A stretch of 34,714 nucleotides of DNA from assembly GCA_024663395.1 (NCBI GenBank), contig JANFAH010000188.1, positions 1 to 34,714 of the forward strand, read 5' to 3'. The DNA is from Pisolithus tinctorius. Its lineage: Eukaryota > Basidiomycota > Agaricomycetes > Boletales > Pisolithaceae. Under the pieces are notes generated by a model. It had not been told where the DNA came from. It did no database searches and worked only from the letters and a program-made list of their open reading frames with translations. This document shows positions 8,891 to 18,430 of the stretch, piece after piece. Every line of letters starts with the position of its first letter. Position 1 is the first letter of the stretch. The position numbers were made by a program, and so were the translations under genes.

Positions 8891-9553
8891 TCATGAATGA
8901 GGCTCTGTTGGAAGAGAGGACAAAGGGGGAGTGTCTTCTGCTGTATCTTGCAATAAGGAGGCAAGATGTGCATCATACTTGTCATGGATGTGATCAGGGA
9001 GAGTGGAGAACAGTAGATTATACTGTAGCTGTCACAATTTTGGAAGAATGATGGACAAGACTGGTATGAAGACTTTGCAGGGAGCAGGGAGGAAGGATCC
9101 ATATGCTTCTTGGACTGGAGAGACTGAAACAACCACATAAGACCTTTCCAAGCAAATGACAGACCTGAGGTGACCAAAGAACATCCTCCTAGAGGTCATA
9201 CTGACAAAAAGAACACACTGTCCAAGCTGGATGGGCTCAGAGGGGGCAGATGAGGATGGGATGTACCAGGATGCTTCAGGATGGAAGCTGGTAGGCACTC
9301 CTGGTAGATATATGTAGCCATGGTCCCTAGCAAAGGGGACAAGCAAAATGATTGATGTGGAGGCAGCCATATCAGAAGAATTAGCAAAATGAGCATCTTT
9401 TGGAGGGAGTGCTGTAGAAATGTGTGGAGTGTGCAAATCCTTTCCAACTTTGGAAGGTAGGATCATGTGGCTGAGCACTACAAGTGAGTGTGGGAATGGT
9501 GTCAGTATCTGCAGAATTGGTGGAGATACATCAAAAACTGCAATGCCATACAT
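8891..9553 (-). pseudogene. ORF inside the U3 of LTR copy 1 (about 220 codons)
   Basis: The frame starts at the ATG at 9553 (MYGIAVFDVSPPI) and is open for 173 codons. It meets TGA where copy 2 has CAA, then continues to the stop at 8891-8893, which lies after EPHS in both copies. The length is 663 nt here and 664 nt in copy 2. In a 49-codon block (GQCVL to LPAPC) the copies differ at 18 bases: 3 at first, 3 at second and 12 at third codon positions, as expected for a once-translated sequence. I recognise no domain. Conserved stretches include YLPGVPTSFHPEA and RSYVVVSVSPV. It lies upstream of the LTR's TATA box. Confidence 0.55.
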
Positions 9554-9744
9554 GGGTGCTTAAGAACTTTTATTGGTGCTTAACTTGCTTCCTTCCTTTT
9601 TCATTGGCACTGATGACTCGTTCTTGTGCAAGGGATGACTGCTGACATTTCTGGCTGTCCTTCTTTGCATGAGGGCTATGGTCTTCATCTTCATTCATCA
9701 GCTGCATCCATGTCCACCTCACCAAACACCTTTGGTGTGTGACA

Positions 9745-12700
9745 ATGTGCTGTGAGAATGTGTCTAAGAATAATCCCAGCATGTGGTACCCTCCTTTCCC
9801 TGTTGGCATTGATAGGTAGTCTCCTATGAGTAGTTTGAACAGGTGCCATCTTGTTATTGGTTTGAGTAGGGCATTTAGTTTTGTTGGGCCAAAGTTCTTG
9901 CATTTTGCACAGTCTTGTATTGCATTCATTATTGACATGTCAAGTTTGGGCAAGAAGTACTTGTCTGTGATTGCCATTTTCAGCACATCTCATCCCCAGT
10001 GTCCTCCCATTTTGTGTAGGTGTTTCGCCTTGGTGAATGCTTCTTGTTTTGTGATGCATTCTACTTTGTGTCTCAGTCATATGCTGGTGCCTCCATGTAC
10101 TCTCCATAGTTTACCTTGTTTGACTAGGTATTGTGTTGACCTATGTCTTGCCCTGTTGCAGTCTCTTATGGGGGTATTCATGTCGACATTGAGTATTGTG
10201 TCTATTGCCTCCATGAACAGTGGTTCTTCCCAGAAGCATTTGTGTAGTTGTTGGTTTTCCTGTGGTAGTTTAGTGATTTTGAACACATTGTTTATTAGGC
10301 CCTACACTGCTTCTGGGTCTGGGCTGACTGTCCAAACACTGCCATCTCCATTTGTGTGTGACATGCCATCCCACTGACAGCTTAGTCCATCTGTGACCAC
10401 ATTGAGGCAGCCTGGTACATGCCTCACTGCTACAATGTTGTGTGCAGTTATGCTGTCCCTCCATCTTGCATGGGCTGCTGATATTGTGTTGTTGGAGAGG
10501 ATGTCCTTTAATGCTTTGCAGTCTGTTTCAATTTTGACTGGGTATCCCCATATTATGTCTGTAAAGTGGTCTAGGCCATATTTCAGTGCTGCGAATTCCA
10601 GTAGAAATGGTTTGTAATTGTGCTCAGCTGGTGATGTCCATTTGGATGCAAATGCGACTGGCACTGTTCATTCCACTGTCTTGCCATTCAGTGTCTGGAC
10701 CTTGCTTTGTTGTGTTAGTACCACCCCAAATCCTTCTTGACATCTGTCCATGGTTGCAACAAATGGTGTTCTGTCATATCATGGTGCATGTAGTGTTGGT
10801 TGGCTCATTAGGGTGACTTCTGGGTCCAAGAACACTTTTGTATGTTTCTGTTCCCATCTACCTGCCAGTTTGAAGTCAGTCATCACTTTGCAGTATGTAG
10901 TTTTAGTTATGGGCTTAGGGAGGTCGACTTGTTTTACTAAGTCTCATAGCAGTCCTTCTATCTTGGCATATCCTTTGATGAGGTCATGAAAATGTCCTGT
11001 GAGTCCTAAGAATGATGTTAGGTTGAGTGCTGTGTCTGGTTATTTCCATTTGACTATTGCTGCTAGCTTTGCCATGTCCAGTTGTACTCCTTGAGGGCCT
11101 ACTGTGGCTCCTGTGAATGTGATCTCTGTTATGAATAGTCTGCACTTCATCGGGGACAGCGACAGTTTGTGTTCTCTGCAGCACTGTAGGATTCATCTTA
11201 GTTTGTCTATCATCCCTCCAAACATGTCATTGCTACACCCCCCATCATCTACAAAGAGTTCCAATATGTCTTCTGTGAGTTCTTTGTGTAGGCATTGCAT
11301 TACTGTTGCTGAGAATGCCATCAGTGCTCCTGTCCATCCCATTGCCATTCTCATGTACCAGAAGTATCCTCTCCTGTCAATGAAGAATGTGAAAAATGGT
11401 CTCCATTTTTCTGGAATTTCAATGGTGTAGAATCCAGATGTGAAGTCAAATACTGACACATACCTTCTGCCACTCAGCTGCTGCTGCTTGGCTTGTATGT
11501 CCCCCTGAAACATCGGGGGTATCTGTGATGCTTTATTCAGTTCTGCAAAGTTTTGTGTTACCCTCCATTTTGGCATGTTGTTTGTTTCTTTTGCTGTTGT
11601 TTTTTCTGGGACTTGTGTGTCAGTTTGTTCTTTGAACAGAGGTGGTACATTTGCTTCTACACATTGCTTGTTTATTTCTTGTTGTATGTCCTCGATTGTC
11701 ATACTTTCTGCATTGTCATGTGCTTTTTGCATGAGTACTGTGGGTGCTACATGTTTGATTCATGGGATGTCTGTGCATTTGATTAGTCCTGCTTCAAACA
11801 TTTGGTCTACCCATTTGTTCATGAATTGTCTTTGTGGTGGGTTCATTGGATGTTGGTGCCTTGTAATGTTGAATGTCATGTTGTCTGGCACATTCAAGTC
11901 GACCCTTGCTCCTGGGATTGGTAGTACCTCACTGAGTGAACATGCAAACATGTCAGCAAATTCTGTCATTAGGTTGATTACTTCCTTTCATTCATCTGTT
12001 GTTAGATCATTGCCAATCTTGACTCCTTTGATAATCAGTTTCACCCATTCAGGTGCAAACAGTTCCATCTTCCTGGTGAACACATTAGTTTTGTTTTTTA
12101 CCTTTGTTTCACCCTGCAAGGTCTCTACTTCCTTCTGCATTGTGACATTGCATTCCACTTCTTCCTTTGTTCTTGTCATGTTTGCAGAGTGGTTGTGTAG
12201 TACCACCTTCATGTTTCCATCTGTGATGGTTACATTGTCAGTTGCATAGTCATGTGTTGCTTTGAACACTTGCAGTAGTGGTTTCCCAAATAGGAATGCC
12301 CACCCCCCTGCATTGTTGAACACCTTGAAGGTTCCAGTCACTTCTATGCCTTCTATGCTTATTGTGCCTGTCCACATGGCTTCTGACAGTATGACTGCTC
12401 CATTTGCCATGCATAATGCCTGTGACAATGGTTGCCAGCCTTTTAATTTGTGCTTGATCATGTTGAATGTGCTCAGGGCCATAGCCCCTGTCATAGCACC
12501 ATTGTCGAACAGTGCTTGTACTGTCACTCCGGCGTTGTCTGTGTTCTTGAGCATGATCAGGTGTGTAAATGGGACAGATTTGCTCATGTTGTCCTCTACA
12601 TTGCCTTGCATTTTGTGTTTCATTGCTGAGTATATGTTGAAGATTGGTGATTTACTTTGGTATACATGTGGGGTGGTTGTTATCATAGTAGGTATGTTGG

Positions 12701-12749
12701 GAGCCTGGGTCAGTGTGCTGTCTGTCACAGTGACCCTGTCTTGTTTCCC
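9745..12749 (-). pseudogene. Pol of the second element: protease, RT, RNase H, integrase N-terminus
   Basis: One frame runs from the slippery site to the LTR insertion. The protease has ALFDNGAM, so the D-S/T-G triad reads DNG, followed by WAFLFGKPLLQ. RT has VFDFTSGFYTI and FVDDGG in place of YxDD. RNase H has IETDCKALKDIL. The integrase finger (GGHWG, CAKCKNFG) and first catalytic Asp (LLIGDYLSM) follow. Ten in-frame stops are present at 11988, 11760, 11193, 11040, 10944, 10779, 10668, 10302, 10077 and 9990 (lowest base of each). Eight are TGA, one TAA and one TAG, each one C-to-T step from CGA, CAA or CAG. No frameshift separates them. Confidence 0.88.
12707..12749 (-). promoter_or_regulatory. 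-1 frameshift signal of the second element: G_GGA_AAC plus stem
   Basis: The heptamer G GGA AAC (12749-12743) is in the Gag frame, 18 nt before the Gag stop. The pol frame is open from 12755 downward, so slippage here joins the two. After a 6-nt spacer lies an 11-position stem with one C-C mismatch: GGGTCACTGTG (12736-12726) with CACACTGACCC (12717-12707), around an 8-nt loop. GGGAAAC is an established -1 slippery heptamer in retroviruses. Confidence 0.75.
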
Positions 12750-14356
12750 TGATCATCTATCACTACAAATCTGATACTGTATCCAATGTTCCTATTGAAC
12801 AGTCCAATGGTCTTGTTGCAGAGTGCTCTCCACACTGTTTTGTTGCAGCTCAGTCTGGATGCATCACATTCAGCAGTTGGGCAATCCCTGCTTCTGTGCC
12901 CATGTGTTCCACATCTGAAACATTCTCCTGAGCATACCATTGCTGTTCCAGGTTTGAGAGGGTACAGTGTATACTTGGTGACCTGCACTGAGTCTCCATG
13001 CTTTGTGATCCACACTGTGAGCTGTGCCATGTATTTCCTCTGTCCTTCCTCATTGTTGGGGTGGTGTGGAACTTGTTCTAACCCTTTCTGCACAATCTCC
13101 TTCACTTCCTTGGTAGGCAGGTTGTATGGCATGTTGCATCTCAGCATCTGTTGGAGTGTGAATTGTGTGTTTGGATGTGCTGTCAATGGTGAGGCTCAAG
13201 GGCTGGTATGGGATACTGCTACTTGCCTGATTGTGAGTCACTGGAGTTGTGCTGTATTGTCTGCTGCTGTTGCCCTTTTGGTTGCCTCTAGTTTCTGTAT
13301 TAGTCTTGAGTCCTGTTCCTCCTCTTTCCTCTTCCTCTCCTCTATTTCCTGGTGCTCCTGCTTCAGTTTTGATGTACTCAGGTCCTTCACATCATCCATG
13401 AACTCTTTCCACATCTTGTATTCTTCGTCTAGTAGCTTCTTGACTGCCTTGGGGAGCTGCTTCTTGACTTGCCATATTAGTGTAGGTCCATTCTCAATTT
13501 TTGCTAGTCTTGCAAGTTCCATCACTTCTTCCACCCACTTTATGTGTGCCCACACCTTCTGACATCCTACTGTCTTGATTGCTCCTACATCTTCCTCTGC
13601 CATTTTGTGTTCAAGTGGTTCAGTCTGGTATTCTTCCAATGTCAGCATTGCACTCTTTGTTGTGGGCCACCTGTTGTTGAACACTTTGACTATGTTGTCC
13701 CAACTAGCATGTTGGGTCACTGTGAGGTCATTGTACCAGTGTTCTGCTGGTGACCCTGTTCCTAGGTAGTTTGCCAATGCTTGGATCTTCTGTGCATCAG
13801 TGGAGAGTGGGTTTAGGAACAGCATACTGCAATTGAATGCTTTGATGAAGTTGCTGGCATTCTCTGTCTCTGCCTGATCTCTGTAGAAAAGAGGAACTGC
13901 TTCTGCCATTCTTCTTGGTCATTGTGCTAGGGCTGGGGCTGTTGTGGTTGGGGGTGCTGGGTATACTGCCAGGTGTGGTGGGGCTGGAGGTATGGCTGGG
14001 AGTGTGGTATTCTGTGGTGCTGACTGCTCTGGGTCTGTGAGTGAGTATGGGGGTAGTGCTACTGGGGCTGAATGTGTTCATTCTCTGGTGTGTTGGGGTT
14101 CTGCTGATGAGGCTGGTGGGGTCAGTAGTGCTAGTGTTGGGAATGCTACCCATAGGTTGTATTGGCTAGTATACTTGCTGTCTGTTCCAGTGTCTGGTAT
14201 GTCATCTATGGACAGGTAATCCCATAGGGGTGATGGCATGTTGTCTGATGTTTGTGATTCTGATGGGAATGAGTAGTCACTGTTGTGTGATGTTCCACAT
14301 GGTGACTGCGATGGTGAGCTGTTGGGTGTGTGCCTGGTCACAAAATGGCCCAGCAT
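12725..14356 (-). pseudogene. Gag of the second element with CCHC knuckle
   Basis: A single frame of 543 codons from ATG 14356 (MLGHFVTRHTPN) to TGA 12725. It is broken only by TGA at 14078, 13919, 13238 and 13196 (lowest base of each). The N-terminus is Ser/Pro/Thr-rich. Then a gag helical domain (VPLFYRDQAETENASNFIKA, through SPAEHWYNDL, to VKVFNNRWP), a charged coiled-coil-like segment (KQEHQEIEERKRKEEEQ), and a zinc knuckle CFRCGTHGHRSRDC (C-x2-C-x4-H-x4-C). Without the point stops this would be an ordinary Gag in length and order. Each stop is one transition from CGA. Confidence 0.85.
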
Positions 14357-15289
14357 GTTGTGTGGTTGGTTTCTGTTAGGCAGTTTGGTAGTGGTGTAGT
14401 GGTTAGTTTGGGGATTTTCTACTCAGCTGGTTCTGCTTTATATCCTCCTCCATGTGTTGGTCATGCAGTTGCCTTGGGCTTGGTTGGTGGCAGTTCTGTA
14501 TGGTGTCTGTTCAGTGTTGTGGTGCAGTGTTGCAGTGTCTGTTTAATGGTTTACTTGGGTCGGATTGCACACTCATCACCAAGATGGAGAACTGTGATAT
14601 CTATGTTCAACCCCACCATATCTGCCCTTCCACTTGAGATAATTGGTGGAGGGGTTGGCTCACACAACTCACACAGTTGTACTAGTGTCTTCCCCAGATT
14701 TTTGGACTGCTTCATGTGGGAGCTAGATTGCCTTGGCTTGATTGGTCTTACATTAGCTGTGGATGGCTTAGGTTGCTGGATCCAACAATGAAGACAACCT
14801 CACCTTGATGACAGAAACAAACTTGGTGGGACTGTTCAGTGGACATATTTGATGATGATGGGTTCACTGATAGCTTGATGATCAATCAGGATTTAAACTT
14901 GTAGGAACAATGGTGAGAATATCATTCACACCATGGGAAGCAAGGTTGGACAATGGCAGACAGAGCCAAATTTTGGGTAACAGCAATACATGGGAGATGA
15001 GCAGCAATATCTCCCTACATAGATAGCTACCAGTCACTTCCACATGGCCAATATGTAGACCTGTCCTGCTCAGCTCTCCACTCAATTGTCCTGCTCAACC
15101 ATCCCACTTAACTATCCCTCTCTCTGATATCAAAGATGCCTCTCACAACCACCATGGTGCCATGAGCTACTGTACATGCCATACACTTGTATTCTAATGT
15201 GTAAAACTAGGCTAAGCCCTCTATAGATGTACATGAGTTCCAAAAAAGGTTTCCACTCTGACTGTTTGAGGGATTTGACAACTACTTCT
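14357..15289. other. No recognisable gene; probable leader/LTR remains
   Basis: Upstream of the second element's gag I see a TATAAA-like box on the minus strand near 14440 and many short ORFs typical of CpG-poor decayed DNA. A TGGTGATGAG run on the minus strand near 14575 could be a primer-binding site, but no LTR end or second LTR supports it. Nothing else is identifiable. Confidence 0.3.
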
Positions 15290-17830
15290 GCTTCTGATTG
15301 CTACCTGTTCACTTGCATGATCTCTTTGCATCAGGGGATGGAACATCTGCATCTGGCCTTGCAGGGGCCTTTCTGACATGAGGTGACTTCCAGGTGCTCC
15401 CAGGGACACCCTGTTTCACATTTGTGGATGTTGCATTGGCAGTCACAGATCCATTATTGTTGGACTTGGATGAGTATTTGGCCCCAGGTCAATGTCAATT
15501 CATGTCTGGCTCACTTGATTCTGACAGAGCCTGCTTAACACACAGTGCAAACTTGTTAGCCATAACAGCTGATTCAACATGACCTAACTTGCCTTGTGTG
15601 TGTGCTTCAGGGCAGATTTCAGCTTTCTGCCTTTTTTTCTGCTTGTTGACCCCTCCTCAGTTGGGTGGTCAGTGAAAGGAATGCTCTCCAATCCATCTTC
15701 ATCTGCATATTCTGAGTGGTCCTGTAGTTCAGTTGTGTACTCACTCCCTGAGTGCAGATCAGGGTTTGCTGCAAATACAAGTTGCAGTGGGAAGCTCACT
15801 ATTCAGGGATGTTGCTGATTTCTTTGAATTGGATAGGGTGGGCAAATAAGCATCTTCATCAGCTTCACCATCAGAATCATGGCCATTGCTTTCCCTCCCA
15901 TTATCATCAGTTAGTGCTTTATTTCATGGATGCTGCACAGGGTCTTTGCATGGGCTGGAAGTGCAGAGAGCTGCTTACAATGGGAACCATCAACTGGTGG
16001 GGGATTTGAGTGGGAACAAGAAGGGAATGGTGTCTTGGCATGGTTTTGCCTCCCACCAGATACCTGAAGACCAGAATTGCATCAGTGCTGATCTGTCATG
16101 CATGAAAATCACACATGGCACACCTTTTTAGGGGAGGGATCATCTGTTCCAACATTGCTTGCCTCAGCCTTGCCATGATCATCCACACTGTCATCCACAC
16201 TGTCATCCACACTACCATCCACACTATCATCCACACTATCATCCACCACTCCCTCTTCCTGTGCTTTACCCTTGCCCTTGACATTTTTCCTTCCAGGATT
16301 CTTTTTGCATTTGGGGGCAGGTGTCTTTTGGTATTTCCACTGCCTCACAACCTGGAGGGGTATCAAAGTTCTATCCACTGGTGGCTGCAGCTTGCCAGAT
16401 TGATCAATCCATTTCTGAAATCCAAACACATCATTTGGATGGGAGTCCTGTCACTTGCACCAAAAGGACAGCAGCTGGGTAGCTGTTGTCATCCACATGT
16501 GACTTGGGTTGCAGTTGGAGGTAAATCCTTCAGGAAGATGGCAGGCTGCTATCATTTCTGCTTGATGATGACTGAAATTCTTGAACAGCACTGCTGATGA
16601 GGGATTTCCACATGCTAATCCTGATAGCACTCATCAGAGATTGAGGACACTAAATACTCTGGCCACTCACAGTAGCAAGCAGTCACAAATCTGTGAACCA
16701 TTTTTTGTAGTTGGTCCCAGCTAAGGCCTGTGATTTCTCCTATCCAAATCTCTCCATCAGCATTTTTCACCAATTTCATGGAGTCAACCTTGCCTGTCCT
16801 TGTTGCTTTGGCTGCTGTCTTTTTCTGAGCACATTTGGGACTTGACTTGCCATCATGCTTGGGTGGTGTTCCTGGTTCCTCAAATATTTCCCCAAGGTAC
16901 TCTTGCCAACTTCCTTCCAGTGTGTGGACATCATTGAAGGGGATCCCATCCATGATTTCATTATTGAAGTCCATACTGTCATTGCATGAGTCTTACCTAG
17001 GCCTAGAGGAGAATATGGTGGACTCACATGCATGCCTGTATAGTTCCCTCCTCATTGTTCCACCCAGCCATACACACTATGTGCATTCTGCAATACCTCC
17101 ACATCTCCATTGCAAAGTTTCAGACATACTTGTACCCATACTTGGCTGCATTCCTGGGAACCAGGATAAATTGAAGACTGGGAAGTTGACCTCATACAAT
17201 CGCGCCTTGCTTGTCTCTGGCACAGGGCCTTCCCACCCATTCCACTTTCCACTATATCTTCAGCTGCAGCCAATTGTTCCTCTGTCAGGTCATCCTGAAT
17301 AAAAGCCATCAATGCATTCTGATACTGTTGGATCTGCTTGCTTCCATGGGTATTGCCTTCTTCTACTTTCATTTTTGCAAGCTTCTCCTGTATTTGCACT
17401 TGCTACAATTCATGGACCACTGCCTGCACAGAGTATTTGTAACTGGATCTAAGGGTAATGTGGGGCTTCTTTGAACAGAGGGGCTTTTTCAACCAAGCTT
17501 GTATTAGCTACAAGGGTGCTTTGAATTGTGAGCAACTGAATCAGAACTTTTAGAGCATACCTTGCACTTGGTCTGGACTTCACTCCCTCTCAACTCCTTG
17601 TTCCTGTCCAATCACTGCATCTCCTCCCATATGGATAGCAGAACTGCAGGCTTCTTCTTCTTCCCTGCTTGCCTCCATTCCTGGTGTCAGCACCCAAGGA
17701 TCTCCAACTCTTCCACTTCAAACATTTCTTCCTCCCTTTCCCCCACATCTGATGGTTCTATATCTTGCTCACCATCAGCATCATCTCTTTCTGTCTGATC
17801 CCAGGCATCTGATTTGTACTGGGACTCCAT
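15290..17830 (-). pseudogene. Decayed multi-exon gene divergent from the KDZ transposase; family not recognised
   Basis: The minus strand starts at ATG 17830 with an acidic N-terminus (MESQYKSDAWDQTERDDADG). Exon 1 is 90 codons with two TGA codons (17687, 17612), both consistent with CGA decay. It ends at a GTATGC donor (17560), and an in-frame continuation starts at 17402 after TTGTAG. Later pieces in shifted frames are: a helical part (KQIQQYQNALMAFIQDDL), 16974-16615 (ADGEIWIGEITGLSWDQLQK, then HRFVTACYCEWPEYL), 16429-16109 with basic and DDSV-repeat segments, and a disordered Lys/Ser tail (15799-15584 and below). I cannot name a function. The head-to-head position next to a KDZ transposase suggests a companion gene of the same transposon. 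Confidence 0.4.
16180..16247. repeat. 12-bp minisatellite encoding DDSV repeats
   Basis: About 5.5 tandem copies of a 12-bp unit (CATCCACACTRT on the plus strand). Read on the minus strand within the decayed gene it encodes repeated Asp-Asp-Ser-Val. The period is a multiple of three, so copy-number change would not shift the frame. Confidence 0.8.
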
Positions 17831-18430
17831 GGAGTATGATGTGGTATGATGTATAATGGTGTATAATAGATGGTTGGCTACTAAGTTTTTTTGTGCCCTT
17901 GTTTGGTCTCAATGCATTTCAGTACTAGTGTGGTCATGCCAAGGAATTTGTTCAGACCTCTGTGAAGCAACTAAAATATCCAATCAGGCTGATATCTTTG
18001 ACAGGAGCTCTGTGAAGCAACCAAAATATCCAATCAGGCTGATCTCTTTGAGAGGATCCTGCCCAAAGGCAGATTAGCTCCTGGTTTGCATCCAGGCTGT
18101 CAGTTGGCTTGCCCAATCATATCCATACTTATATTGATACCAAACATCTTGTTTCACCTTCATCAGCTAATATAACATCCAAATTCACCATCATAATCCA
18201 GGCAAAGCACCCAGGTAATGTTGCAGCAGGAAGGGAATGTGTGGGCAGGGATTGAGTGGTAATAAGAAGGCAGCACCATGCATTGGGTGAGGCCAGTGTA
18301 GTTGCATTTGTATTTATGCCCTGACATGTATTAAGGTACTGATGTTGATAGAGCTAAATGATAAAGCAACTTGCACTAGTGGTAGCATTTCTAACAACTG
18401 ACTTCATACTGTGAAATCAGCAACCTCCAG
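17831..18430. promoter_or_regulatory. Shared intergenic region of two divergent genes
   Basis: 600 bp separate the ATG of the minus-strand gene (17830) from the ATG of the KDZ gene (18431), so promoter elements for both probably lie here. It contains a 50-bp tandem duplication (17958-18057). No clear TATA box is visible in either direction. Confidence 0.4.
17958..18057. repeat. 50-bp tandem duplication
   Basis: Two adjacent copies of a 50-bp unit beginning CTCTGTGAAGCAAC and containing AAAATATCCAATCAGGCTGAT. They differ at only a few positions. The CCAAT-box-like CCAATCA occurs in each copy. They sit in the intergenic region between divergent starts. Confidence 0.85.

Larger units (their letters stand above)
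7927..9744 (-). mobile_element. 1.8-kb solo-LTR-like element, copy 1, inserted in integrase
   Basis: On the minus strand it starts TGTCACACACC (9744) and ends near TTTGACTCAC (7927). The same start, end and interior occur in plus orientation at 26512-28294. It has a TATATAAA box at 8393-8386, about 1.35 kb from its start. It interrupts the integrase frame of the surrounding element between FSQHI and WVSKY. The flanks read CACAT on one side and GACAT on the other, a 5-bp target duplication with one difference. No internal pol is present, so it is a solo LTR or a non-autonomous element. The 3' boundary is uncertain by a few bases. Confidence 0.8.
6500..14356 (-). mobile_element. Second gypsy-type retrotransposon, dead and interrupted by a solo LTR
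   Basis: The minus strand carries gag (14356-12725) and pol (12749-6763) of a gypsy-type element. Pol is split inside integrase by the LTR-like element 7927-9744. Gag holds one reading frame for 1.6 kb and pol one frame for 3 kb up to the insertion. I see no indel, only point stops. I could not define its LTRs: upstream of gag there is a TATA-like TATAAA near 14440 but no confident LTR ends, and downstream only the candidate at 6033-6468. It has no chromodomain, so it belongs to a different lineage from the first element. Confidence 0.85.

Noticed and set aside
14370..14440. tRNA-like stretch (GTGTAGTGGTTAG, similar to an A box)
   Set aside because: No proper B box (the region reads GGTTCTGCT), no acceptor pairing and no cloverleaf could be drawn.
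14565..14580. TGGTGATGAG on the minus strand as a tRNA primer-binding site of the second element
   Set aside because: There is no convincing LTR end beside it, no second LTR for comparison and no tRNA I can match with confidence.
15011..15019. Minus-strand TGTAGGGAG near 15010-15018 as the 5' LTR partner of 6033-6468
   Set aside because: The match covers only about nine bases and does not continue into the LTR body.
15290..17830. TET/JBP oxygenase next to the KDZ transposase
   Set aside because: Such genes are known to have co-expanded with KDZ transposons in mushrooms, so I looked for an HxD and downstream His/Arg signature, but none is visible in the readable pieces.
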